Shown: positions 35,550 through 48,845, counted from the stretch's first letter. The stretch is 64,000 nt of DNA from Brachionus rotundiformis (GCA_016802295.1 JAESIW010000180.1:4633975-4697974); one strand, 5' to 3'. Program-made: numbers and translations. The notes: generated by a model from the letters alone, not told the origin.

Positions 35550-38500
35550 AAAACAAGTTTATGATGCAAAGATTTTTTTATTTTAAACAAAAATTCAAAT
35601 AGAATAGCAATATAATTTTAAATATTTATTTTCGAATAAACAATCAATTATAAAAATAAAAATCATTTTATTTAAAAACTTTCATATTGTATAACTATAA
35701 TAACTTAATCTAAAACTAAAAAAATTAATTTTTGTTTTTTTTTTATAATCAAAAGAAAACATTTTAATTTATTAATAATTTCAATGTATTAAAAAATTTC
35801 AGATTTTAAATCAGTTGATAAAATGGTAATACAAGAAATTAACTATTATATAAGATCTTATGATTTTGTTAAGAAATTTAGAAACAATGGTTTGTTCAAC
35901 TAAGGAAGTAATCTCAAAATTTCAAAAATAAATAACTTTGAAATGATTTGTGCATAATTTTAGATCATCTACCTTGTTAAAAATGATTTTCCCTTCTTTC
36001 AAATGAGCTTTTATTTAGAAAGATTATATGATTTTGTTCGGATTTTGATAGGATATACAAAATACAGATTAAATCAATTAAAACAGATTGAAGATTAATT
36101 TTTAAGGAATATTTGGTTCAAGTGCTGAATAATTGAATTTTATTATTTCAAATCACTGAGACATTCAAACGTTCGCTTGGTTAAAATTAAAATTAATATC
36201 TTAAATTGTCTTGAAATAATGAAACAAATTTCTTATAATATTTATTACCTAAAAATTTAATTTACTTAATATTTGCTTATTCAATAATCGCTCAAGCTTC
36301 ATTAAAGAACAAAAAAAAGTTAAAATATTAGTTTATAACCGAACTCGCGCTTTAGTGATTTGAGCTGGCTGAATAAAAGAAATTTTGATTTAATTTTAGA
36401 TATTTTTTGTTTTTATTAGGTTACGAATCAAATTCAAAACTAAAATCATAGAAACTCATTGTCCAGTGTAAAAAGATTATTATTTAATATTCAAATTGAA
36501 AAATATGACTTTTCTATAAACATTTTAACATAATAAATTTTTTTTCTTCTATTTTGGACCCATATCCTTCTGATGTTGACTTGAAAAACTGATACTAAGT
36601 AGAAGTTCTAGTTATGGGTGCAGCGGATTCAATGTATAAATAAATATTAATAAGTTATTAAATGAGAAATTATTGTTTATTTTTGCATATCTTTTATCGT
36701 GTACAATTTGAAATCGAGTAAAAAAAAATACTGTCTTAACGTGTGTTTTTTTTTATAAAAAAACTTTTTTTTATTAAATTTAACTTTTTTCTTTTGCATG
36801 GCCGAATGTGGCGTAATTTTTGAAATAAAAAAATAAAAAAATAAGTCAAATGATCAATCGGGAATGGATAATTACTTGAATAAATGAAAAGACTTGGAAT
36901 ATATCCAGTAGATAAGGTATTCAATGAAAAAAATTTATTACTTGAATAGCTTTTATTTTTGCAAATTTTGGAAAAAAATGGCTACACTGCAAAATTTACG
37001 CAATCTCCCTCAATTAACTATTCATATTTAGTTAAACACTTATTCAAATATGTTTGATTGATATGTTAAATGATAAAAATCTATAATTATCATATAAATG
37101 ATTTTCTCATTCGAGAGCTCACTCATCAATATTCTTTTGGCTAATTCATTGCCAATTCCAAAAGGAAATATTTAAATTTTAAACAAATTTAATTAATTTT
37201 GATAAAAATATAAATCGATCCGATCAAAAGATAAATCAATATGATAGAATATTCAAGTAGGTTCACGCATCGATGCTTCAACCACTGATTTCAAACTATC
37301 ACTATTTAAAACGATTTAAATAAAAAACAAATGCTAATCAAAATAATTCTTTCATATTTACATCTAAAATAAGTTTTCAAGCGTTTGGAAGGCTTCCAAC
37401 CTGAAATGAGGTTATTCGAAACCTCGGTCATAAAATCAAAGAATTAGACAAAATAGCATAAAAGTCCATCCCAAACTGAATAAAATTAATAATTTTTAAT
37501 AAACGACTCATTTCAAATCCTTTTAATATACTATTTTATATAACCTTTTGGTTTTATTAAAATTTTATATGGAAAAATTTTTTATGACTCGCTTCGTTCT
37601 ACAGTGTCTAGTAAATCTAAAGCAAGTACTGTTTTTGGAATCTTTAGCAAAAAAAATTATTAATTAATTTATTTTGCGTATTTTATAGAGCAACTTAGAC
37701 CAATTGCGTTTAAAATTAAGTTTTAATATGTAAATTAAAACAATTAATATTCGAGTCAAAGATAGATTTTAAAGGAAACAAATTTAGTTTTCTTATAATT
37801 TAAATTATGTCGAGAAAATAGCCCAATTTTTGATTGATTAGAACATAGGTATAAACAAGGAAATGAGTAAAATTGACCATGACTGAATTTAATTGACCAA
37901 ATGCTCAGTTTAGTTTAAATTTGAATTATGATAGGTAAGTTTTAATATTTGTAAATTCAATCTATCCGTAAAATGATAAATTGATCTCAAGGTTTCTAGA
38001 TAATATTTTATCCATGATATTTAGTTTGAAGCTAAAGCAAAGAATCAAAAGGTCTTCATTTTTAGCTTCATTCATATTAAAATATAATTTAATATGATCT
38101 GCTTTTTTATATTTAGGATGAGTAATTCGGGAAAATTTGTTTAAAGGAGATAAAATTGCGTTATGTTGAAGATAATAATTAAGAAAAGCAAACCCAACAT
38201 TTGCTTTTGTAGATTTGAACGATTTAAACTTGTATTCCAATGACCCAAATAAAATTTTCATCAATTCATTAACAAATAAGCAGGACACTTCCCATAAACC
38301 TTTAATTTTGACAATTAATTTTTTACTTTTCATTTTCATTAAAAAAAAAAATCTCCTTTTTTATCAAAAACTCTCATATTTTTTTCTGTTACTTAATTTT
38401 AATTAAAATTTTTAAATTTTTCCTGACAAGAGAGTTGAGAGGAAAGCTTAAGCCGTTCGGAAAGACGCGGGGGTAGGTCAAATTTATTAATTAAAAAAAT

Positions 38501-41500
38501 GATAACAGATAATTGAGGATCCTTGAAGTTTGGAAATAGTTAATAATACTTAAATCTAAATCAAGTGATTATAATTGTTATTCATTTAATAGAATTAAGT
38601 TAAATTATCTTTGAAAGATTTCGGTGAATATTTTTTTAAGATTTTGAATTAGATTTAAAATTGAATTAAAAGATTAGACTTTATTATTGTTGTAGTTGTA
38701 AAAAAAATATTTTTGATCGAATTTTGAAGTTTGGATTAAGCAATTTAAGTTAAAATAGTGCCTCTTGATGTTTTCAAGTGAGTCTGCAGTCGAATAATTG
38801 GAATAAAAAACCTATTAAAACTAATCAATCTTAGCGTTTCGTTCTTTAAAAAATTGATTTATGAAGTTTTGAAACAAAATTTCCATCGACTTTTATTCTC
38901 TACGTCCAGAACGCATTAATTTTGAACGCAGACGTTAAAGTTGCTCGTTATAAAGAAATATTAAAACAATAATTTAGCTTCGAATATAAATTAATTGCCT
39001 ACGTTCTTAAATTATCTTATATATCAGGTTAATGATAAGTCAATCATAGGGATCTTTTAATTTAAGCGACAAGCTCGCTGAGAAACTACATTCTCTATTC
39101 TTTTTTCTTCAATTCGGTGTCTATATCAATTTTTGACGGTCATTAGCCATCATGGCTCGAAGAAGAATCTCCTAGATATTTAACTAATGAATAATTAAAT
39201 TTTTCACTTGACTTGGCTCAAAAAAAATTTAATTTAAAACTAATTGTTTAACTTTTACGGTTAAAAATTTCGTATTTTTCTCAATTGATATGTTGAATAT
39301 AATTTTTGTTAACTACTCCAAGCGCTAGATTCAATTAAAATACGTACTTTTTGAAATTATTAGTTCAAAGTTTAGTTTAATCTTCGGATAATTTAAAAGA
39401 AATAGAAACTTTGGTCAAAGAACTGGCAATCAATTGATACTTTTACGAGGCTATTTTGAATTTAATTAAATTTGCTGTACCTTAAGCTATTTAGTATAAA
39501 TCAAAACGATGCTATTTTAATTTTAGTTTATTTTTTTTTATTTATCCGAGTCACTAAGTTAAAAATTTGTGTGAGTAAGGAAAATTTTTAAAATTAAGAA
39601 AAATTCAAATTTGACCAAGATTAAAATTTTGTTTTGTCTTTGAGGAAGATAAGAGCTCAAATTTTGTACAATTCAAAATTATTAAAACAAAATTTTGACA
39701 ATATAATTTGAGATTAAATTAGATTATGAAGTTTTATTGGAAAAAAGTAAATAAAATTACGTCAAAAATATATATACAACCATTTGAGGATCAGGTTATA
39801 ATTATCTCTTATTTCATATTTTTTGATTGACAACCTTAGTTTTTAAATCTCTAGAAATTTAAGAGAGTAACCTTGTATAATTGTATAATCTTTAAGATTT
39901 TAAATATGGTCAGTTTTTAAGCTGAATTATAAATTTAGCCTCAAAGCTTTCTTAGATTGTGGTATTGGTCTAAAAAAGAGTTAAGTTTTTGCCGCTTTTT
40001 AATGCTCATAATGAATATTTTGGAATTTGAAAAAACAAATTAGAACACATTATAAATGAGCGGAATGTAAATTTTTTTCAAAATATATCGAATATCTTGC
40101 TTTCAACACAGCTGCCATAAAAAAATATGCACTAAGTGTTTTTTGAGTGCTCCCAAAAAAAAATAAATTTAAAAATGAATTTTAATTTTTTTTATGATCA
40201 TAGACTGATTGAATATTTATTTCGATTGTTATCTTTGTGGGAGTTAGGTAAAGCAAGTTGTAATTATTTTCTATGTAGCAATTATTTTTTTAATAGCCTA
40301 GTAGTTGTTTCAAATTTTGAAAATTAACTCTCATTTATCAACCAAGAGTGATTCAAGATTGGCCTTGAGCACTAGCTTTTTGATACAAAGTCAATAAAAA
40401 TAATTATTTACTTTAAATTAACTCCATTTATTTGTATTTAACGGTCCTCTCTATTTAGCAATGGATTATCTATTATTTGGTTAAATTAGCCGAAGACTTA
40501 CAATTTAAGGTCGTTTATTTCGATTAAAATCGATTTAGTATTTGTAAATTTTCACTTGATGTGCCTTGTGGCTAGCACTTAGTTTCTTCAACTGGAATAA
40601 TTTTAAATACTCAAAATATTAACATGTTACTAGGCTTTTATTTATTTTTCTACAGGCTTCTTTTTTATTGAGGTAAATATATTTAAGAACAGGGATTATT
40701 AAAAAAAAGTAAGGTTTGTCCGACTAGAGCCATCAAGTTTACCTTTTAATAAAAAACCAAACAAATTATTATCTGATTTTAGTAGCTGTGTGTGTAGAAA
40801 GATTAGTACCAGCTCTTAATGATTGCTTTAATTAGACAGACACTGCTTGCTTCTTGATCAAGTGAAAGCCAAAATACAGATTACAGAATATTGGCCGTAA
40901 TTTGGATGGCTTAGAGCTGCCGAAAGATAAAAAAAACTTTGATAAAACGTGTGTATTATGCAATTGAGAGCAACATTAATAGGATATTAACTAAGCCAAT
41001 TTAGGTTGTTTGAGATTTAAACAAAACAACCAACGATTATTACCAAAGTTGTTTATTTTTTGTTCCTAGTTTACCAATTCTTGTTTTTCTAGCCTATTAT
41101 ATTTTACACCTCCTTTTTCTTCAATAGAAATTTTTTATTTAATTGTTTAATTTTTTTTAAAATATATTTTCTAAGCTAAATAATATGTTTTTATTTAAAA
41201 TTATTAGGTTTAGAATAAAATATCCTATGGGTTTGTGGTGTAAAATAGTTCTAGACTGGATCAAATAAGCGCAGATAAATCTACGGGAGTTTTTTCTTCT
41301 TATGTTGCTAGTTTAAAGCTCACAGATGAATATTAATGTTTTATTGCCCAAGTTCGAAAATAAAATCGGCTACAAAAAAATCACTCATGTTTAATCGATT
41401 TAGTTTATAATAATTTCTGATAACTAGTTGATATTTGTTAAAGTAATCAATGTGAGACTACAAATATCCTGTAGGGTAGCGGATATTTTTCAAATAGAAC

Positions 41501-42535
41501 AGATTTGTTTGTTTTTAACTGATATATATTTTATTCTGCCAACAAGACAATTAAGACTTATTCCCCTGATTTTAATTTAGTTTATATCAAAATGAGTATG
41601 ATCGAATTGGGCAATTAAATAACCATTCGAGACATATTTCAAAACACTTGATCTTAACCATGTTTTACAGTTTGTCTATCCAAATAGATCAACTTGTCAC
41701 TTGGCAAACAAATTGGTTGATCTTGGCTTTGTTTGTTATAACTGATATTTATGAATGATCGTTTTTGAATTAAAATTGAAATTTATTTCCATTGAATATT
41801 ATTTTTCTTACTAGGAATCAATCAACCATCAGTATGAAATGAAAAAATTTGCTATCTAAGTTCTATTAATTTTTTTTTGTTAATAAAAATGTTGAATTAT
41901 TTGTCCGTCAGGTTGAGGCTCAGAACCCTGTTTTGCAAAAGCTGCTAAGAATAATTTTTGTTTGAAATAATGTTAAACTAAGATAAAATAGGGATCAACT
42001 CTAATACCCAATTTTTCTTAAATCTATATTTTTTAATGTAGCTTTTAACTGCTTGAGTCTATCTCAATAGATAAACATTTTTTATAAATATAGATTAACT
42101 TGTTTCAAGTCCTCCTACTGTACAACAATTTATAAAAGATTTTATTTTTTAAAAACTAATTAAATTAAATTATGAATAAACGAAATTTCTTAATAATAGA
42201 TATGGTCATTCAAAAATAGCTTAGCTTTGATCTTAGAGCTTATCAAACGCTTCTCGAAAGTGCTTTTGAAGATAAAAACTGCATATAACTCAAAATTTCA
42301 AGTTGATTTAAAGCTGTAGGTAGATTTATAATTAAGTATCAAATTGAGACGAAAGTCAGTCAAGAGAAGACTTAAAGCAGAATATTAGCATCATTTAAAA
42401 TAAATTAAACTTAATTTACATTAGTATTTTTTTCTCATTAAATTAACATCAAAATTTTTAAAATAGGACATCAATTTTCAACATTTTTTTTCTCAATAAA
42501 AATAAAAAAAAAATATATTTTTTTAGATCAATAAA
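35550..42535. other. 7-kb gene desert with one weak ORF
   Basis: AT-rich DNA between the aquaporin and the Toll-like receptor. The only open frame of note is a 125-codon minus-strand frame at 37962-38339. It has no recognised domain, so I do not call it a gene. About 100 nt upstream of its ATG, near 38.43-38.48 kb, is a brief G/C-richer patch. No transposase, reverse-transcriptase or tRNA signature was seen. Confidence 0.45.
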
Positions 42536-42562
42536 ATGGTGTGTTTGATAGATCGGATCTAA
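42536..42562 (+). promoter_or_regulatory. Short upstream ORF in the TLR leader
   Basis: An ATG followed by seven sense codons and TAA lies nine bases before the receptor start codon and just after a TTTTTTTAG acceptor-like site. If the leader starts at that acceptor, this uORF would be in the mRNA and could lower translation of the receptor. This is inference. Confidence 0.4.
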
Positions 42563-42571
42563 CTTGTTACA

Positions 42572-45500
42572 ATGGAAACACTGAAAACAGTTTTATTTAT
42601 TTTTTGTATTGTGAAAAATACAGTCATATCCGAACCGACTAGTCTGCAGATAAAATATATTTATCCAAGTCAGCGTATTCAAATTGAATTCAACCAAACA
42701 ATCAAGTACCCTATTTTAATCAACAAGAGCCCTCGCCTTACATACGAAGAAAACTTGGCCATTTTTCTTCAAAGTGATCCGGACCTAGGCTCGCAGATAA
42801 CTAAATTATGCTTTACTAGAAACAGCATCAGATACTTTCCCAATAAATTATTGTCACTTGTTTTGCCAAGTTTGTCCGAAGTAGATTTATCTCACAATTC
42901 TATCATTGATCTGAATTCTTTGGAGGACTTTTCCAAAATGTTGAGCCGAGACAGAATTGAAAAAATTGATCTTTCATTTAACAATATAAGTTCAATCGAT
43001 GATGAAAATTTTGGCTATCTCTCCAGCCTAAAGGTGCTCAATTTATCACACAACCAAATTTCTCAAATAAATCTATTCGCATTCTCAATCAATTCTGACA
43101 AAATTATTAAAATTGATCTTAGTCACAACTTAATTACCGACACATCACTCGAGTTTTTGCTTTTTTCGAGCTTAATAAATCTAAAGTGGCTGAATATGGA
43201 TTTCAATCGACTTACTTCTTTATCAAACCATTTTTTATTCAACTTATATAACCTCGAATATTTATCTATCAGAAACAATTATTTAAAATCTTTGGATTTA
43301 TTTTATATAGTAAACAAGAATAATAAATTTCTTAATTTTATAGATCTAAGTAACAATTTTAATCTAAAATTTGAAATATATGAAAGAAATTCAGTGGAAA
43401 AAGTGCACGAGAACAGCTTGGAAATATTGAATCTTAGCGGTATCGATTTATCGTATTTAAATTTGAATCTATTCTTGGATAATTTGTTTGAAAAGTACAA
43501 AAAAATAAGACTTTTGAACCTAAGCTCGGCTGGAATAAAATCATTACTTTGGTCGACCAAGTGGCCAGAGACTTTGAAGGTCTTGGATTTGTCAAACAAT
43601 TTTCTTAAAGATTCACAATTTGATTGTTCTCAATTTTACTTATCAAATAATAAATTTAATTTAACTAAAATTGATTTGAGCAATAATCAATTGGAAAATT
43701 TTCCTCATCTAATCGAGTCTTGTTCTCATATTTTTAATCAAACAAATGTTGATTTACGGTTTAATAATTTCGATAATTTGAGCGGACTCAAAAGCTCGAA
43801 TTGCACATCTAGTTCTGACCTTCATGTAGCATTTAATCCATTAATTTGCGATTGTAAAAACTTATGGTGGGAAAATTTCAGCTCGGGTCAAAATTTTTCA
43901 TATAAAAATTTTTGCTTCAAATTGGTAGATTTCAACGAATCCACATGCAATTCGGTGTCTTCCAGGTCTTTGTCTCAAATGTCCACATTTAGCTTAAAAC
44001 CAGACAGCAAAAGCCTACTCTGGAAGGTGTCCACTTTTTATCCAATTGACTTTAGATCAATCAGCAGCTTTTTATTCTGTCCCTATAAGTCGAACTGCCC
44101 GAGCTCTGAGTGCAAATGCTGCGGCCTAGAAACATGCGATTGTGAAGCAATCTGTCCAAATGGGTGCCGATGTGTAAGGGACTTTTTGAAAAAATTCGAT
44201 CTGGTAGAGTGCACAAATTCTAATTTGACTATTGCACCTAGTGTTATTCCAAATAGTGCCACTGAATTGAGATTAAATCAAAATGGTCTTAAACGCATCT
44301 ATCCTTACCAATTTTTTGCCCGATCAAACCTAATAACTATCGATTTAAGCGAAAATAAAATCGGTTTTATTGAAGAAAATGGATTTAGTGGAATTAAGAA
44401 TCTTAAAGTTTTAAAACTTTCAAATAATAATATTCAAATATTGCTAGGGTATGAGTTCAAAGATTCGATAAATCTAGAAGAGCTTCATTTAGACTTCAAC
44501 AAAATACAGTTTATATCCAACCAGACTTTTCAGGGCCTACGTAAACTCAAAGTGTTGAATTTAATGCACAATAGTATCAGACATTTGCTTGAAGTTAATG
44601 TTTATTTTAAATTTAACCTTAATCTTTTTAATCTTTCAATTGATCGGTCAAAATTAATCCAAGAAGAGCAAAATGAACTAAAATTAAAAAAAAATCCAAA
44701 CATCTATGATGATATTTATTTTTATAATCTTATACAATACAATCTGGCTAGCATGGGAATTGCTTTTGATGACATGGATCCCTTAATAAAATGTATTTTG
44801 CACAAATATAAAAATGAGATTGTTTTAAGGGAAGAAAATTCTATAGAAGCTTTATTAGATAATTTATTAATTTATAAGTCAGTATGTGATCAAATATCTT
44901 CCAAATTGCTTAAAGCAGCAGCGTTTGAGTCCAAGTTGATATCAGGCAATAGTTTAAGTAGCTATTTGTTTGGCTATGTTGCTCTTGGGTTTTTGGCAAT
45001 CGGATTTAGTTGCCTATTAGTAATGCTTTTAAACAAGTACCGAAAAAAATCTAATGTCACTTGTTTTAAACATCTAAACAAAATTTTGAAATCAAAATTT
45101 ATGCCATTTAATCGTAAAAGATACGAAATTAGTGATTTTAGTCTTGTGAACAAAAGACCTTATTACGATTTATTTTTGATTTACAATAAAATGGATTCGG
45201 GTTTAGTGACCAAATTAATATCGCCCATTTTTCGTTCAAAACCCTATAACTTTAAATTAATCCTGCAACATGATAGAATTAAGCTCAATGATGAAAATTT
45301 AGCCAAATATGTGATTGACTCGGCATTTGTTTTGTTTGTTCTGAGTAAAAATTTACTCACCGATTTTGAATATGATTTAGCTCAAAAACTTCCGAGAAGC
45401 AAAAAACTGGCCATATTGGCTGACGATGTGCCTGTCGCTTTGGCTCAAAAACTTATTCAACCAGGAAGAATTTTAAGAGGCACATTTAATCTGGAAAATA

Positions 45501-45682
45501 TGAGTTTTAATTTCAAGTCAATAAATATTTATGAAGATAGTGTCGATTCAGGATTTGACAATGATCTTGTGTCAATTGAATTTGACAGTTTCGATGAAAG
45601 TTTTAATTATAAACAAGGTGCTAAATTTGATGATTTCGAGAATATTCAGATACATTATAACGGGAGAAAAATAGAATTTTGA
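42572..45682 (+). CDS. Toll-like receptor, multiple-cysteine-cluster type
   Basis: A single-exon 1036-aa type I membrane receptor. Residues 1 to about 20 are a signal peptide. About a dozen leucine-rich repeats follow (LSHNSI, LSFNNI, LSHNQI and LSNNFL repeats). A first cysteine cluster (LRRCT) begins near residue 420 with NPLICDCKNLWW. An LRRNT-type cluster near 527 (CPNGCRC) opens a second block of four or so LRRs. This protostome, Toll-like order is typical of mccTLRs. A membrane segment lies at about 800-825. The TIR domain starts at about 864 with YYDLFLIYN (box 1) and continues with a LSKNLLTDFEYDLAQ helix region. Box 2 lacks the RDxxPG loop (LQHDRIKLND is in its place) and no box 3 FW is visible. 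It is probably an innate-immune or developmental receptor with altered adaptor signalling. Confidence 0.9.
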   Translation: METLKTVLFIFCIVKNTVISEPTSLQIKYIYPSQRIQIEFNQTIKYPILINKSPRLTYEENLAIFLQSDPDLGSQITKLCFTRNSIRYFPNKLLSLVLPSLSEVDLSHNSIIDLNSLEDFSKMLSRDRIEKIDLSFNNISSIDDENFGYLSSLKVLNLSHNQISQINLFAFSINSDKIIKIDLSHNLITDTSLEFLLFSSLINLKWLNMDFNRLTSLSNHFLFNLYNLEYLSIRNNYLKSLDLFYIVNKNNKFLNFIDLSNNFNLKFEIYERNSVEKVHENSLEILNLSGIDLSYLNLNLFLDNLFEKYKKIRLLNLSSAGIKSLLWSTKWPETLKVLDLSNNFLKDSQFDCSQFYLSNNKFNLTKIDLSNNQLENFPHLIESCSHIFNQTNVDLRFNNFDNLSGLKSSNCTSSSDLHVAFNPLICDCKNLWWENFSSGQNFSYKNFCFKLVDFNESTCNSVSSRSLSQMSTFSLKPDSKSLLWKVSTFYPIDFRSISSFLFCPYKSNCPSSECKCCGLETCDCEAICPNGCRCVRDFLKKFDLVECTNSNLTIAPSVIPNSATELRLNQNGLKRIYPYQFFARSNLITIDLSENKIGFIEENGFSGIKNLKVLKLSNNNIQILLGYEFKDSINLEELHLDFNKIQFISNQTFQGLRKLKVLNLMHNSIRHLLEVNVYFKFNLNLFNLSIDRSKLIQEEQNELKLKKNPNIYDDIYFYNLIQYNLASMGIAFDDMDPLIKCILHKYKNEIVLREENSIEALLDNLLIYKSVCDQISSKLLKAAAFESKLISGNSLSSYLFGYVALGFLAIGFSCLLVMLLNKYRKKSNVTCFKHLNKILKSKFMPFNRKRYEISDFSLVNKRPYYDLFLIYNKMDSGLVTKLISPIFRSKPYNFKLILQHDRIKLNDENLAKYVIDSAFVLFVLSKNLLTDFEYDLAQKLPRSKKLAILADDVPVALAQKLIQPGRILRGTFNLENMSFNFKSINIYEDSVDSGFDNDLVSIEFDSFDESFNYKQGAKFDDFENIQIHYNGRKIEF

Positions 45683-46259
45683 TGTAAAGTTTAAGTTCAG
45701 TTTATCAATTATGGGTGAAATTTTATTAATAAGAGATTATTTTTTGTATTTATGTCTTATTTTTTTATGAAATATTTAACTTTTGTAAAAATTATTTTTA
45801 CTAATTTTTATATAAATGTTTAATAAATTTTTTTTAAACAACTTATAAAAAGATGGATTATGTCATTGTAAATTTTTCCTTTTATTAAATTTTTGTAAAC
45901 GAATTTAAAAAGTATTAAAAAAATTATAGGTAATAATTACATCAAAGGTAATAAATCAGCAGATTTTTGCCTTCAAAATTCAGCTACGGAGTTAATTTAG
46001 ATTCAATCGAAAGTAAATTTCGAAAGTTAAGAAGAGTTAAGTAAGTAAAGTAAAATCAATAAAAACAATTTTTTACTCAATCTTTAACGAATTTTTGGAA
46101 ATCATTTTCTCCAACAATTTCATTTTTCGAGAATAAAAATTATTAAAAAACTGAGCCAAATTAAAGCTTATGATTATGCTCAAATATAATTTTATTGAAA
46201 AATTTAATGCAGATTCATGTATTAATGAGTAGAAAAACATTTTAAACCGTACTCAACTT
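45683..46259. other. Intergenic, nothing recognised
   Basis: AT-rich region holding the receptor's 3' UTR. No further feature is supported. Confidence 0.45.
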
Positions 46260-46915
46260 TTATGAATTTTTTTCTTCCTTATTCATTTGGAGCATAAGGT
46301 CATCACTTTTGATTTTCGCCCAAGCCGATCCTTTGCCTTCACCCATGCTTTTCCCCATGTCGTTCTCATTTCGGTGAGCTCTTTCGTAATTGTAGACTTC
46401 CATGTTATTGTTAGCCTTTCTACCTTTCTTCGCACTTGAGGTGTCGATTGAAGAGCTCTGTTTGGAATCCGTTTTCTTTTCATTCCAAGTGCATGTCCAA
46501 GCCACCGCGGTCTTTTACTTCTGATACATTTACTCAATGACTCTGATTTCGTTCTTCTAAAAAGTTCATCCTTTGACAATGTTTCAAGCCAGTGTATCCC
46601 AAGAATTCTCCTCAAACTACTTGCATGAAAAGTGTTCAGACTTTCTCCTTTTCCTTTTGCGAATCTATTTTTAATGTCTTTATGGGTTCCCATTTTTAAA
46701 ATACTTCCTTAGTAAGTAAATTCACTGACACACTCAATTTGTGTGCCATATGGGATAATCGGAGAATCCAATCTGGTTTTTAAACACATGAATTTCGTTT
46801 TGGTCCCATTTATTGCGTTTTTACATGCATGTTCGTTTCCCGATTATATATTAACAGCAAATCATCTGGAAATTCTAAATCTTCAAGCTTTGATAACTCC
46901 CGCTTTTTACCGAAA
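46260..46915 (-). mobile_element. LINE reverse-transcriptase relic (endonuclease-RT family)
   Basis: Minus-strand fragment of a non-LTR retrotransposon. In order it shows a degenerate DD motif preceded by LEF and followed by LLLI near 46.89 kb, then SEFTY and GSILKMGTHKDIKNRF near 46.70 kb. An open stretch of 136 codons (46693-46283) follows with SLRRILGIHWLETLSKDEL, RPRWLGHALGMK and a TWGKAWVKAKDR end. These are the standard C-terminal landmarks of mobile endonuclease-RTs. The conserved FADD reads PDD, and an in-frame stop and frame changes are present, so it is inactive. Confidence 0.85.
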
Positions 46916-47284
46916 AAAAAAGCTTGAGTAAAAAAAAGAAAATAAATATTTTCTAAAAAAAATTTAGATTAACTTAATGCGAATTTGTTTATATAGTACA
47001 ATATTTAGCAAAAAAATAGAAAATATTTCTAGTTGTCGTATCGATATATTTGAAAAACTAAATTTGGTATTTTGCTTTTATCTTTTAAAAATTGTTGATA
47101 ATTTTTAACAGTTCTGCTTGACTTTCCATGTTCTCAAATTCATAGTTTTGCAAAAAAATACATTTTTGGGCTAGTTCCTAAATAAAGATATAAAGTTGCA
47201 AAAAAGAAATAAAAATTTAAGTTCTAAGTTAAATGGAAGAATAAAAATAAAATAACAAAAAGGACATGGAGAAACTTAAATTAT

Positions 47285-47500
47285 AGACTAAAACCCATTA
47301 AGCCTGTATGTCAAAACTGGTCTTATATATGTTTTGAACACTTTGCTCTTCATAAAAGGATGCATCTGGTCTGTGATTATTCCCATAGTCTTTAATCTCA
47401 TCAGGCTTATGCCGGCAAGACTTTTGCGCTTGGCAAAATGCTTGCTGGCATTCATTGTTTCGCTGATCTCAAAGCCAAGGTTTAATCAGTAGACCATTTA
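47285..47500 (-). mobile_element. Second LINE reverse-transcriptase fragment
   Basis: A minus-strand frame of about 70 codons contains AKRKSLAGI, a LKTMGI segment and then KTYIRPVLTYRLNGF, the usual 'tYvRPVLTYG' block of a non-LTR reverse transcriptase. It ends in a stop. It is separate from, and probably of a different family than, the neighbouring relic at 46.3-46.9 kb. Confidence 0.65.
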
Positions 47501-48845
47501 GAGTTAGTCATAAAAGTTGTCTTATCTTGACTTGATTCAATTATCAAATTGGATTCACAGTTTTGGTATTTTTTTAGAAAAGTTTAGTTCAGTTGGTTTT
47601 TTATTATCTTTCGGTACCCTTAGATAAACCGCCCCGCTATTGCGAAACCTTCTTCTAAGTGGAGATACCCGGCTCTAAGGTGAGACCTAAAGCTGATTTC
47701 TCAGCCCTCACCAAAATAATAGATCCACCAAAGTTCACGTTAAAATCCGTGTACCAGGCATCGTCGGACATCAAGTGATGCTGACATCTCTGGTATACGA
47801 AACTGGACTTTAAACAGGCCTTTTTAAACATACCTGTTCAGCCAAAGTCAAAATTTATTACGACTTTTGGGTACGGTGGAAAATTCTACTTATTTAACAG
47901 GATGCCCTTTGGACTCCCCATCGCCCCTACATTCAGCAAATGCTGCTGAATTGCGTCCTTAGGTATATTAAGTCTTTCACCAAATGTACCTATGGTCACC
48001 TAGATGACCTTATTATAGCGCACAAGGATAAAGCAAAGCTCCATGACTTTATCAAAGTGCTTAACGGCAAACTCAAGGACGCAGGGTGGGTGATAAATAC
48101 CAAGAATTCCATTATAAATCCTGTAAGGCGAATTAGGTTTCCTGGAGCAGAGTGGGACGGTTTAGGCATAAGTAGATTACCCGAAGCCACTAAGTTCGTT
48201 AGGGAAATGTCCACTGCATTATTAACATCAAATCCTAAAGGGAAAATGCTTCAGCGAATAAGGGGCTACCTAAATTACTAGCTAAACTTCGCCGGAAAAG
48301 TGTCGCCAATAGTTAATACTTTCCTAAAGATGACCCCAATCACCCCGAGAGGGTACTGTTGGTTTTTAGATATCATTCTTAAGATAAATAGGTTTAACTT
48401 TAGGATAAGTTATAACGAGCCAGAAGATATCTGGTTCACTGATGCATCAGAGTACGGGCTTGGGGCAGTACATTGGAAGTCGAGACTGGATGTCTCACTT
48501 CCTGCCCCGACTGAAGCCATACTCTACAATGAAGGGGCAGCATCGCTCGTTCCTTTCATATTCAAAAACAAGTACCTCAGGAACAAACACATCTTTGTGG
48601 ACAACATGGCAGTGCTTGGCTTATGGAAGCGAGGACGCACTAAGTGGATCAGATTCGCCTCAACTCAGCACAATCAATGAGGCGTTTCTTTTCACTAGTC
48701 CTCATGGTGAATTGGGCGAAAATGAAGTTTAATATATGTGCGTCGTATGTGCCATCGGCCGATAACCCGGCCTACTCGCTTTCCAGACGCATATCACCGT
48801 AAAACGTGATTACTCATTGGCCATGCGACGCACGCATATAAATAT

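Noticed and set aside
46260..46505. Alternative 81-codon frame in the LINE relic
   Set aside because: Shifted-frame shadow of the RT-coding frame that contains the recognisable motifs.
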